Shown piece after piece: positions 17,351 through 24,054 of a DNA stretch of 28,482 bases. The position numbers were made by a program, and so were the translations under genes. The notes beneath the pieces are model-generated. The model saw only the letters and a list, made by a program, of their open reading frames with translations, did no database searches and was not told the DNA's origin. Source of the stretch: JBBSTY01 sp038235385 (GTDB lineage Bacteria > Actinomycetota > Acidimicrobiia > Acidimicrobiales > Acidimicrobilacustridaceae); the NCBI GenBank assembly GCA_038235385.1, contig JBBSTY010000036.1:1-28482 (forward strand), in the 5' to 3' direction. The number at the start of each line of letters is the position of its first letter. Within the stretch, counting starts at the first letter, position 1.

Positions 17351-17426
17351 GCGGACTGCGACCGATGTTGCACGTGGGTTGCACGGTCGAGATCGAGCAC
17401 CGCTTCGCCACCCCGACGAAAAGCAA

Positions 17427-17451
17427 GAAACCCCCGCTGAGCGGGGGTTTC
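17427..17451. terminator. Intrinsic terminator, likely bidirectional
   Basis: GAAACCCCCGC and GCGGGGGTTTC form a perfect 11-bp stem with a three-base loop. On the minus strand it comes six bases after tRNA-Phe and is followed by a T-rich stretch (TTTCTTGCTTTT), so it ends the tRNA operon. Read on the plus strand it can end the gene at 17024. Confidence 0.85.
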
Positions 17452-17456
17452 TCGAG

Positions 17457-17529
17457 TGGTCGGGACCGGCGTCGATCCGGTGACCTACCGCTTTTCAGGC
17501 GGTCGCTCTGCCGACTGAGCTACCCGACC
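17457..17529 (-). tRNA. tRNA-Phe (GAA)
   Basis: A full 73-base cloverleaf: acceptor GGTCGGG/CCCGACC, D stem GCTC/GAGC, anticodon stem ACCGC/GCGGT with loop CTGAAAA (anticodon GAA), T stem ACCGG/CCGGT, discriminator A. CCA is not encoded. The T loop is ATCGACG, so position 54 is A where nearly all bacterial elongator tRNAs have T. It is the last tRNA of the operon. Confidence 0.95.
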
Positions 17530-17580
17530 AGGCTGTGGGCTCCGACGCATCTGGCGATGCGCCGGCCTGCGGAGCAGGTG

Positions 17581-17658
17581 TGGCGGTCCCGACGGGATTT
17601 GAACCCGCGACCTCTGGCTTGACAGGCCAGCGTGCACTCCAAACTGCACCACGGGACC
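17581..17658 (-). tRNA. tRNA-Asp (GTC)
   Basis: The cloverleaf has acceptor GGTCCCG/CGGGACC, D stem GTGC/GCAC with a ten-base loop, anticodon stem CTGGC/GCCAG with loop CTGTCAA (anticodon GTC), T loop TTCAAAT and discriminator G. Unlike its two neighbours it encodes the 3' CCA (included here). Confidence 0.96.
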
Positions 17659-17704
17659 GTGGCATTGCTGCTCACCGTCTCGCCGGAGCGATCGGGTGAG
17701 GTCG

Positions 17705-17777
17705 TACCCCCAACGGGATTCGAACCCGTGTTACCGCCTTGAAAGGGCGGCGTCCTAGGCCACTGGACGATGGGGGC
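17705..17777 (-). tRNA. tRNA-Glu (TTC)
   Basis: The cloverleaf has acceptor GCCCCCA/TGGGGGT with a G1-U72 wobble, D stem GTCC/GGAC, anticodon stem CCGCC/GGCGG with loop CTTTCAA (anticodon TTC), T arm ACGGG TTCGAAT CCCGT and discriminator A. CCA is not encoded. It is the first tRNA of the operon, 25 bases after its candidate -10. Confidence 0.96.
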
Positions 17778-17802
17778 TCGGAGCCTTGCGGAGGGCTCGG
17801 TC

Positions 17803-17831
17803 ACCATAGCAGTAGCCCACCCCCGCCCAAA
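17803..17831 (-). promoter_or_regulatory. Promoter of the tRNA-Glu/Asp/Phe operon
   Basis: On the minus strand a -35-like TTTGGG (17831-17826), a 17-base spacer and a -10 TATGGT (17808-17803) precede tRNA-Glu by 25 bases. The -10 and spacer are good; the -35 is weak. Confidence 0.6.
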
Positions 17832-17882
17832 TTCGATCACCGCATCCTCCATCCGCGCGCACGGGGCACGGACCGTGCACGG

Positions 17883-17888
17883 TACGGT
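17883..17888 (+). promoter_or_regulatory. Candidate leaderless -10 hexamer before the metallopeptidase leader
   Basis: TACGGT is followed by seven bases and GTG at 17896, the same spacing as at other leaderless genes here. The GTG opens a 28-codon frame and not the metallopeptidase itself, whose ATG is 83 bases further on. Confidence 0.4.
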
Positions 17889-17895
17889 CAGCGAC

Positions 17896-17982
17896 GTGCC
17901 CGCTCTCCGACTCGGTTCGCGCGCTCGACGCGACGGGTCGAGCGCCCACGTCACCCGCCGTCACGTGCGCCGACACCCATGA
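17896..17982 (+). CDS. Possible 28-residue leader peptide
   Basis: GTG 17896 opens a frame of 28 codons (MPALRLGSRARRDGSS and on to RRHP) that is strongly basic and His/Arg-rich. It ends in TGA at 17980-17982, overlapping the metallopeptidase ATG at 17979 as ATGA. A TACGGT -10-like hexamer lies seven bases upstream. The arrangement would let a ribosome starting on a leaderless message reinitiate on the main gene. It may equally be a chance frame; no conservation can be checked here. Confidence 0.35.
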   Translation: MPALRLGSRARRDGSSAHVTRRHVRRHP

Positions 17983-19832
17983 GCTGGTCGAACTGCCCGG
18001 TCTGCCAGGGCCTGCTGGGAGCGGGCGACGTCGCGTGTCGGATCTGTCGCACCCCGGTGGGCACGGCCGGTGCCGCTGCGAACCCCCCGGGCGCCGTGGC
18101 GCCGTCCCCGCCACACCAGCAGGCCGGCCACCCGTACCCGGGCCAGGCCCCTGGTGCCCCTGGCGCACCCGGCGGCGCGCCGGGGGCCCCGAGCGGTCCG
18201 CCGCCACCGCATCCGGGGAACCCCGACGCAGGGCCGGCATCGCCGCCCCAACCCGCGCCACCGGTGGCTCCGCAGTACCCCGGAGCGGCGCCGCCGCCTA
18301 CGGGATGGCCGCCGCCCGGCTCCCATCCCGTTCCTCCCGGACCGTGGAACATGCCGCAGGGCTTCGCGCCGCAGGGCGTTGCGCCGCAGGGCGTCGCACC
18401 GCAGGGTTGGGCACCGCCTGGCTGGGTGCCGCCGCCGAAGCGATCCCGCCGTGGCCTCGTCATCGGGGTCGCCGTCTCGTGCCTGGTCGTCGTGGTGCTC
18501 TCCGCGTTCGTCGTGTGGAGCGTCCGCCCGACCGGTCCCGAGCACCCCGAGCAGTGGGACGCTCGGGTGCTCGACGCCGTGCAGTTCGTCGAGGGCGACA
18601 AGGGAAGAACCTTCCAGCACCCGGTGTTCGTCGACTTCCTCACCGACGAGGAGTTCCGCGCCATGACCGCGACCGAACCGGCCTCGGTGAGCGACGACGA
18701 TCGCAAGGCCGCCGATCAGCAAGCGGCGATGCTGCGGGCCCTCGGCCTCGTCGAGGGCGATGTCGACCTGCTCGCCGAACAGGAGACGGTCACCGGGTCG
18801 GGCACGGCTGCGGTGTACGACCCGGTGTCCCAGCGGGTGCGGGTCCGTGGAACCGAGGTCACCCCCGACATCGAGGGCACGGTGGTGCACGAGCTCACCC
18901 ACGCCTGGCAGGACCAGCAGTTCGATCTCGGGCGCCTGGCCGAGTTCCCCACCGCGGAGCAGGCGTCGTCGTTCCGCATGATCGCCGAGGGCGACGCGGT
19001 GATGACCGAGAACGACTGGCTCGACACCTTGGATGCCGACACCCGCGCCACCTACGACGAGCGATCCGGCGCCGCCAGCGACCAGGCCGGCGACGAGCTG
19101 GCGAACGTGCCCGACGTCCTCCTCGCCACCTTCGGCGCCCCGTACGAGTTCGGCCGTCCGCTGCTCACCGGACTGCGGGAGATCCAGGGGCCGTCCTACC
19201 TCGAGCAGGCGTTCCAGGACCCGCCGGCCACCGATGAGCAGATCATGCGACCCGAGGCCTACCTCCGGAAGGAGGCAGCCGTCGACGTCGAAGCCCCCGA
19301 CACCGAAGGCCGGGACGCGATCGAACAGGATTCGTTCGGGGCACTGTTCTGGTACTTCGCCCTCGCCGATCGCATCGACCCGCTCACGGCGCTGCACGCG
19401 GTCGACGGCTGGGGAGGCGATGCGTACGCGACCTACGACCGAGACGGCACGATCTGCGTCGCCACCCGGCTCGTGGGCGACTCCTCGGCCGACACCCAGG
19501 CATTGGGCGACGCCGTCACCGAGTGGGCCTCGACCCTTCCCGACGTCACCGTCGAGGTGAGCGACCGCGGCGTCGACGCCCGCGCGTGCGACCCCGGCAA
19601 GGATGCCGACTTCAGCTACGAGGGCCGATCCACCACGGTGCTCGCCTACCCGGTGGTGCGCCTCCTCGTCTGGTCCCAGGGCGTGGCCGACGGAGGCGAT
19701 CGCGACCGCGCCGACTGCTACGCCAACGCGTTCGTCGACCAGATCGACCTCGACGAGCTGTCCGGACCACCGCTGCCGGACCAACGGGTCCAGGACCTGC
19801 GTCGTGGTGCGGCGGAGGAGTGTCCGGGCTAG
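17979..19832 (+). CDS. Membrane-anchored HExxH metallopeptidase-like protein with N-terminal zinc ribbon
   Basis: A 617-residue protein in four parts. Residues 1-25 are a zinc ribbon (CPVC at 6-9, CRIC at 20-23). Residues about 30-153 are Pro/Gly/Ala-rich and include tandem APQGV units at about 129-145. Residues about 160-180 are a transmembrane helix preceded by KRSRR, which puts the ribbon in the cytoplasm. The rest is probably outside the cell and carries VVHELTHAWQDQQFDL (His304, Glu305, His308) and AEGDAVMTEN, whose Glu337 is a plausible third zinc ligand as in gluzincins. The HELTHxxQDQ form occurs in uncharacterised surface proteins. It probably cleaves, or has evolved from enzymes cleaving, extracellular protein; no substrate is known. 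Convergent with the DUF2017 gene, 24 bases apart. Confidence 0.82.
   Translation: MSWSNCPVCQGLLGAGDVACRICRTPVGTAGAAANPPGAVAPSPPHQQAGHPYPGQAPGAPGAPGGAPGAPSGPPPPHPGNPDAGPASPPQPAPPVAPQYPGAAPPPTGWPPPGSHPVPPGPWNMPQGFAPQGVAPQGVAPQGWAPPGWVPPPKRSRRGLVIGVAVSCLVVVVLSAFVVWSVRPTGPEHPEQWDARVLDAVQFVEGDKGRTFQHPVFVDFLTDEEFRAMTATEPASVSDDDRKAADQQAAMLRALGLVEGDVDLLAEQETVTGSGTAAVYDPVSQRVRVRGTEVTPDIEGTVVHELTHAWQDQQFDLGRLAEFPTAEQASSFRMIAEGDAVMTENDWLDTLDADTRATYDERSGAASDQAGDELANVPDVLLATFGAPYEFGRPLLTGLREIQGPSYLEQAFQDPPATDEQIMRPEAYLRKEAAVDVEAPDTEGRDAIEQDSFGALFWYFALADRIDPLTALHAVDGWGGDAYATYDRDGTICVATRLVGDSSADTQALGDAVTEWASTLPDVTVEVSDRGVDARACDPGKDADFSYEGRSTTVLAYPVVRLLVWSQGVADGGDRDRADCYANAFVDQIDLDELSGPPLPDQRVQDLRRGAAEECPG
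18364..18415 (+). repeat. 15-base coding repeats (APQGV units)
   Basis: Three to four copies of a unit close to GCGCCGCAGGGCGTT encode APQGF, APQGV, APQGV, APQGW in the Pro-rich linker of the metallopeptidase. Third-base differences show that the copies are not brand new. Copy number could vary between strains. Confidence 0.6.
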
Positions 19833-19856
19833 AGGGTCGGGCGCTCGGCGCCGGCG

Positions 19857-20357
19857 CTAGTTCGAGCCCGCGTCGTCGCTGACCGGCGGCAACGCCTCCG
19901 ACAGCGCCATCACGATGTGGCCCAACAGCCAACCGAGCTCCTCGTAGAGCACGTAGGGCTCGAAGCGGGGATCGCTCGGATCGGGCTCGGGTGGCTCCTC
20001 GGACACATCGAGCACGGTGCCGAGGACGAGGCGCAGCGCGTTGATCGACTGCATCCACCCGGTGAGCTCCCCGTCGGTGACGTCGGTTGCGTCGAGGGTG
20101 GCCTCGACGGTCTCGATGGCGGCGAAACGAGCCTCGATCAGCTGGCCGTGCACCAGTTGCTGGTACGCGGCGTCGCGTTCGGGGTCGTCGGCGTAGGCGG
20201 CAGGGAACAGTCGTCGCAGGTTCGGGTCGTCGGCCAGCAGCAGGTCGCGCAGCTGATCGAGGTAGGACCGGAGGAACTCGCGCTGGTCGGTGGAGAGGTT
20301 GATCTCGAACCGACCGTCGCGGCGGCGCCGGAACGGGCGGCGGGGGAGCAGGGTCAC
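19857..20357 (-). CDS. DUF2017 family protein
   Basis: A 166-residue protein matching the actinobacterial family that sits next to clpS: a basic beginning (RRPFRRRRDGRFEINLS), DQREFLRSYLDQLRDLL, PNLRRLFPAAYADDPERDA, an SINALRLVLGTVLDV helix and late YVLYEELGWLLGHIV. It is predicted cytosolic and helical, and no biochemical function is established to my knowledge. The GTG at 20357 is taken as the start, nine bases after the clpS stop; it begins the conserved basic segment. The close spacing to clpS implies cotranscription and suggests a role near ClpS-dependent proteolysis, which is inference from neighbourhood. Confidence 0.85.
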   Translation of the reverse strand: MTLLPRRPFRRRRDGRFEINLSTDQREFLRSYLDQLRDLLLADDPNLRRLFPAAYADDPERDAAYQQLVHGQLIEARFAAIETVEATLDATDVTDGELTGWMQSINALRLVLGTVLDVSEEPPEPDPSDPRFEPYVLYEELGWLLGHIVMALSEALPPVSDDAGSN

Positions 20358-20365
20358 GAGGTCGC

Positions 20366-20665
20366 TCAGTCCTGCTGCATCGTGGCCCACAGGCCGTGCT
20401 CGTGGAGGCGGAACACGTCGAGCTCCGCCTTCTCTCGTCCGCCGGTCGAGACGACGGCCTTGCCCTTGTGGTGGACGTCGAGCATGAGCGCCTCGGCCTT
20501 GGTGAGGGGGTACCCGAACAGCTTCTGCAGCACGTAGGTCACGTAGCCCATCAGGTTGATGGGATCGTTCCAGACGATCACCACCCACGGCTTGTCGGGT
20601 TCGGCGGACTCGTCGTGGGTCGGCTCGTCGATCTCGACGGGCGCCGTCATGGGTGCCGGGCACAT
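20366..20665 (-). CDS. clpS: ATP-dependent Clp protease adaptor ClpS
   Basis: A 99-residue protein with an unstructured Pro/Glu-rich N-terminus followed by the ClpS core: WVVIVWNDPINLMGYVTYVL (Asn and Asp of the N-degron pocket), KLFGYPLTKAEALMLDVHHK, and GREKAELDVFRLHEHGLWAT. It recognises proteins with destabilising N-terminal residues and hands them to the Clp ATPase. The ATG at 20665 is preferred because GGGGAG lies nine bases upstream; an in-frame ATG at 20650 would drop five residues. DUF2017 follows within nine bases. The upstream ctaA stop is 53 bases away on the same strand. Confidence 0.95.
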   Translation of the reverse strand: MCPAPMTAPVEIDEPTHDESAEPDKPWVVIVWNDPINLMGYVTYVLQKLFGYPLTKAEALMLDVHHKGKAVVSTGGREKAELDVFRLHEHGLWATMQQD

Positions 20666-20674
20666 GGATCGATT

Positions 20675-20680
20675 CTCCCC
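20675..20680 (-). promoter_or_regulatory. Shine-Dalgarno for clpS
   Basis: The minus strand reads GGGGAG nine bases before the ATG at 20665. It decides between two in-frame starts in favour of the longer protein. Confidence 0.55.
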
Positions 20681-20718
20681 GATCTCGGCCGTGGCCGAAA
20701 GCGCGACGACCTCGCCGG

Positions 20719-21639
20719 TCAGCTGGTGGCCGACGATCGAACGGGGGGTGGCGTCGACGCCGGCACGGTGAAGAGCCCGAGGTAGAACCACAGCGTGACG
20801 AGGAACACCGCCGTCGCCCCGGCCACGTGGAGCAGGACCAGGTAGGCGGGGACGCCCCCGAAGTACTGGGCGTAGCCGATCGCTCCCTGCACGAGGATCA
20901 CCCCGACGAGCACCCGACCGTGCTGGTGGACCTGGGCGGGGGCGCCCCGCCGGTGGAGCCACGACAGGGTCAGCACAGTGACGACGAGGAACGTGATGGC
21001 GCTGAGGCTGTGCACCCGGGCGACGTCGCTGATGTCCAACGTGATCCGTTCGGCGAGCTCATCGCCCCCGTGGGGCCCGGCACCCGTGACGATCGTCCCG
21101 GTGACCAGCACCACGAGCGCGAGCACGAACATGGCCCGGCCGAACGCCACGCCGCGTGCGTCGACGATGGGAACAGGTTTCCCGACCGGCCGACCGGAGC
21201 GTCGGTAGAGCACCGTCGCCGCCCACACGCAGCCGAACGCGAGCACGAAGTGGCCGATCACGAAGGGCGGAGCCAGGTGCTGCTTCACGACGACCGCGCC
21301 CAGGATCGCCGAGGCGCCGACGCCCACGACCACGACCATCGCCGGGATGATCAGATCGCGCCGCCGCGGCTTCATCGCAACCGATCCGACCGCGGCGATG
21401 AGGACGGGCACCGCCACCAACCCGCTGACGAGCCGGTTGAGGAACTCGATCATCGGGTTGAGCTCGAGGGGCGCCACGAACTGGTCCTCGGTGCACTTCG
21501 GCCAGTCGGTGCAGCCCAAACCGGAGCCGGTGAGGCGCACGGCCGCACCCGTCACCACGATGACCACGAGGAAGATGACCGAGATCAGCGCGACCCTGCG
21601 GAAGCGGGCGGGCGTGAACACGGGGGAACGGTCGGACAT
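20719..21639 (-). CDS. ctaA: Haem A synthase (COX15/CtaA family)
   Basis: A 306-residue polytopic membrane protein with about eight helices. The first loop holds LTGSGLGCTDWPKC (Cys43 and Cys49, the conserved cysteine pair), followed by IEFLNRLVSG, where some relatives have His instead of Asn. Further family features are GAVVVKQHLAPPFVIGHFV, an ARVHSLSAITF helix and LVLLHVAGATAVF, supplying haem-ligand-type histidines. It oxidises haem O to haem A for aa3-type oxidase, working after CtaB, which is encoded nearby at 22953. The start at 21639 gives a normal cytoplasmic N-terminus and has TACCCT ten bases upstream. Confidence 0.93.
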   Translation of the reverse strand: MSDRSPVFTPARFRRVALISVIFLVVIVVTGAAVRLTGSGLGCTDWPKCTEDQFVAPLELNPMIEFLNRLVSGLVAVPVLIAAVGSVAMKPRRRDLIIPAMVVVVGVGASAILGAVVVKQHLAPPFVIGHFVLAFGCVWAATVLYRRSGRPVGKPVPIVDARGVAFGRAMFVLALVVLVTGTIVTGAGPHGGDELAERITLDISDVARVHSLSAITFLVVTVLTLSWLHRRGAPAQVHQHGRVLVGVILVQGAIGYAQYFGGVPAYLVLLHVAGATAVFLVTLWFYLGLFTVPASTPPPVRSSATS

Positions 21640-21649
21640 GGCGATCGTC

Positions 21650-21655
21650 AGGGTA
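21650..21655 (-). promoter_or_regulatory. Candidate -10 hexamer for ctaA
   Basis: The minus strand reads TACCCT, then ten bases and the ATG at 21639; the message would have at most a few untranslated bases. It is divergent from the hydrolase promoter at 21738. Confidence 0.4.
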
Positions 21656-21737
21656 TCGGTGGGACAGATCGCTGAGCGAAGTGAGATCGCTCCGCTGGTT
21701 GGCCCTTCGGTGGCGTCGCCGTCACCGGACGTACCGG

Positions 21738-21743
21738 TAGCGT
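21738..21743 (+). promoter_or_regulatory. Candidate leaderless -10 hexamer for the exported hydrolase
   Basis: TAGCGT, the same hexamer as at purL, is followed by eight bases and the ATG at 21752. Confidence 0.5.
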
Positions 21744-21751
21744 GGCCGCCG

Positions 21752-22882
21752 ATGATCTCGAATCGGCTGGACACGGTCGACGATCGCCGACACCGGGATG
21801 GCCCGGATCCGCCGTGGCGACGAATGGTGGTCGCGACGGTCGTCTCGGCATCGGTGCTTGCCGCCGTGGCGTGCGGATCGTCGTCGGACCCGAGTGTTCC
21901 CGGTGCCGCCGCGCCGGGCACGACCGGCGGCACGGCCGAGGTGCTCGCCGCTCCGGCCGACGGGGCGTCCTCGGGCGATCCGGCCGGGACGGACCCTGCG
22001 GTCATGGCCACCGCCCCATCGTCCACCGAGCCGGCGGACCCGCCGATCCCCGACGACGGCGGTGGTGTCGTGCCCGTGCCGATCGCGACCACGAGCCTGG
22101 CGCTGATCGACGTCACCCGGCCGACGGTGAGCCAGGGCGTCACCGTCGCGGCGACCCGATCGCTGCCGACCGCCGTGGCGTACCCGACCACCGACGGGCC
22201 GTGGCCGCTGATCGTCTTCGCCCACGGCTTCCGGCTCGGCCCGCCCGGCTACGTGCGGATGGTGCGCGTGCTGGCCGAGGCCGGCTACGTCGTCGCGGTG
22301 CCGTCGTTCCCGCTCGCGGACGAGGGGGTGGCCGGCGCCCGGGTCGACCGCGGCGACCTCCCCAACCAGCCCGGCGATCTCTCGTTCGTCATCGATCAGG
22401 TCCTGGCGGCCTCGTCGGATCCGGCATCGCCGCTCGCCGGACGCATCGACCCCGGCCGCATCGGTGCGGTGGGGCACTCCGATGGCGCCGACACCGTGCT
22501 CGAGCTCGGCTACCACCCGATGCGCGCCGACGGACGGGTCCGGGCCGTCGTCGCCCTCTCCCCCGATGCCGTGGTTGCGGCAGCCGGACAGGTCGGAGGC
22601 GCCACCCCGCTGCTGCTCGAGCACGGCGATGCCGATTCGGTCGTCCCGTTCAGCGAGAGCGTCTCGGTCTTCGCGGCCGTTGCCGCTCGTCGCTACCTGC
22701 TCGTCCTGCTGGGCGCCGGCCACCTCGAACCGGTCACCGCGGACACGACGTGGACACCGGTCCTCGACGCCACCGTCACGGCGTTCCTCGATCGCTACGT
22801 CGCCGGGCGCAACGTCGACGACGAGGCGATCACCCAGCCGGCCTTGAGCTCGTCCGTCGCACGCGTCGAGGTGGCGGGATGA
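21752..22882 (+). CDS. Exported alpha/beta hydrolase (dienelactone/PETase-like), probable lipoprotein
   Basis: A 376-residue protein. Residues about 24-41 are a signal segment (RRMVVATVVSASVLAAVAC) ending at Cys41, a loose lipobox, followed by a Ser/Pro/Gly-rich linker to about 110. The hydrolase domain has VFAHGFRLG for the oxyanion hole, GHSDGAD (nucleophile Ser243), HGDADSVVPF (acid Asp293 or Asp295) and GAGHLEP (His324). This order fits secreted esterases related to dienelactone hydrolase, chlorophyllase or polyester hydrolases; the substrate is not predictable. It ends 70 bases before ctaB. The long linker suits a surface-tethered enzyme. Confidence 0.88.
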   Translation: MISNRLDTVDDRRHRDGPDPPWRRMVVATVVSASVLAAVACGSSSDPSVPGAAAPGTTGGTAEVLAAPADGASSGDPAGTDPAVMATAPSSTEPADPPIPDDGGGVVPVPIATTSLALIDVTRPTVSQGVTVAATRSLPTAVAYPTTDGPWPLIVFAHGFRLGPPGYVRMVRVLAEAGYVVAVPSFPLADEGVAGARVDRGDLPNQPGDLSFVIDQVLAASSDPASPLAGRIDPGRIGAVGHSDGADTVLELGYHPMRADGRVRAVVALSPDAVVAAAGQVGGATPLLLEHGDADSVVPFSESVSVFAAVAARRYLLVLLGAGHLEPVTADTTWTPVLDATVTAFLDRYVAGRNVDDEAITQPALSSSVARVEVAG

Positions 22883-22937
22883 GCGAGGCGCCCCATCGGG
22901 TCGGGCCCGAGGATTACCTTCGTGGAGGTCGCGCGCC

Positions 22938-22943
22938 TACGCT
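22938..22943 (+). promoter_or_regulatory. Candidate -10 hexamer for ctaB
   Basis: TACGCT lies nine bases before the ATG at 22953, so the message would carry at most a few untranslated bases. The -35 region is unconvincing. Confidence 0.4.
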
Positions 22944-22952
22944 CAACTCCCG

Positions 22953-23852
22953 ATGTACGCACCTGCTCGGCCATCGCTCCGCACCACGATCGGTGCCTAC
23001 ATCGCCCTGACGAAACCGCGGATCATCGAACTTCTCCTCGTCACCACGGTGCCCACGATGGTGGTCGCCGAAGGCGGGCTCCCGTCGATCTGGCTGATGT
23101 TCGCCACCGTGTTCGGGGGCACGCTCGCCGCGGGCGGGTCGCATGCCATCAACATGTACGTCGACCGCGACATCGATGCGTTGATGGAGCGCACCAAGAA
23201 CCGCCCGTTGGTGACGGGGATCATCGAACCGCGCAACGCGCTGATCTTCGCCGTGATCCTCGAGATCGCGGCGTTCGCCTGGCTCTGGGGCTTCGTGAAC
23301 CTCATCTCGGCGGTCCTGGCCACGACGGCGTGTCTGATCTACGTGTTCGTCTACACGCTGTGGCTCAAGCGCACGTCGTCGACCAACATCGTCATCGGCG
23401 GCGCGGCGGGCGCGATGCCGGTCCTCATCGGCTGGACCGCCGTCACCGGCACGCTCGCGTGGCCGCCGGTGATCCTGTTCGCCATCATCTTCTTCTGGAC
23501 CCCGCCCCACTTCTGGGCGCTGGCGGTCAAGTACCGGGACGACTACTCGGCCGCGGACGTCCCGATGCTGCCGTCGGTGGCGAGCTTCCACGCCACGGCG
23601 ATGCGCATCCTGCTCTACACCCTGCTGCTGTGGGGACTCACGCTCCTGTTCGGGCCGGTGGCGGGCATGGGAGCGATCTACTTCATCAGCGCGGTGGTCC
23701 TCGGGGCCATCTTCACGGGCATGGCGGTGCAGCTGCTCCGGTCGCAGGACACCAAGCGGGCGATGCCGCTGTTCGCCTACTCGATCACCTACATCTCCTT
23801 GCTCTTCGGGGCGATGATGGCCGATCAGCTGATCCGGAGCGGGCTGGCGTGA
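22953..23852 (+). CDS. ctaB: Protohaem IX farnesyltransferase (haem O synthase)
   Basis: A 299-residue UbiA-type prenyltransferase with about nine membrane helices. YIALTKPRIIELLLVTTVPT at residues 16-35 is diagnostic. The first Asp-rich motif is NMYVDRDID (Asn67, Asp71, Asp75), followed by RTKNRPLVTG. The second conserved loop is YTLWLKRTSSTNIVIGG followed by GAMPVLIGW, and WTPPHFWALA is also typical. It attaches a farnesyl group to haem B, giving haem O for ctaA to convert to haem A. It lies about 200 bases upstream of the oxidase genes on the same strand. The ATG at 22953 starts a normal CtaB N-terminus. Confidence 0.96.
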   Translation: MYAPARPSLRTTIGAYIALTKPRIIELLLVTTVPTMVVAEGGLPSIWLMFATVFGGTLAAGGSHAINMYVDRDIDALMERTKNRPLVTGIIEPRNALIFAVILEIAAFAWLWGFVNLISAVLATTACLIYVFVYTLWLKRTSSTNIVIGGAAGAMPVLIGWTAVTGTLAWPPVILFAIIFFWTPPHFWALAVKYRDDYSAADVPMLPSVASFHATAMRILLYTLLLWGLTLLFGPVAGMGAIYFISAVVLGAIFTGMAVQLLRSQDTKRAMPLFAYSITYISLLFGAMMADQLIRSGLA

Positions 23853-23916
23853 TCCTCGCCACGCACGAGCCGACCGGGCCGCTCGGCCCGCCGAGTCCCG
23901 AACCGGACCCGATTTC

Positions 23917-23943
23917 TTGCACCTTCGACGAGCTGACTAGAGT
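23917..23943 (+). promoter_or_regulatory. Candidate promoter of the oxidase gene cluster
   Basis: TTGCAC (23917-23922) and TAGAGT (23938-23943) are separated by 15 bases, slightly short. The predicted leader before the ATG at 24055 is about 105 bases, so this unit would not be leaderless. A GTGAGG purine run at 24035-24040 is the only Shine-Dalgarno-like site, 14 bases before the start. Confidence 0.35.
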
Positions 23944-24054
23944 CCGACCCGTACCTGTTTTCATCTGGGAGCGACGCCACCGAGCGAACCGGCGAACGGC
24001 CTTGTACCGGTCGATCTCGGTCGCTGCCGTGGCGGTGAGGTAACCACTTACGCG

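Noticed and set aside
17961..19784. A 607-codon minus-strand frame over the metallopeptidase gene
   Set aside because: It is a shadow frame of the high-GC gene; the plus-strand frame has zinc ribbon, transmembrane and HExxH features.
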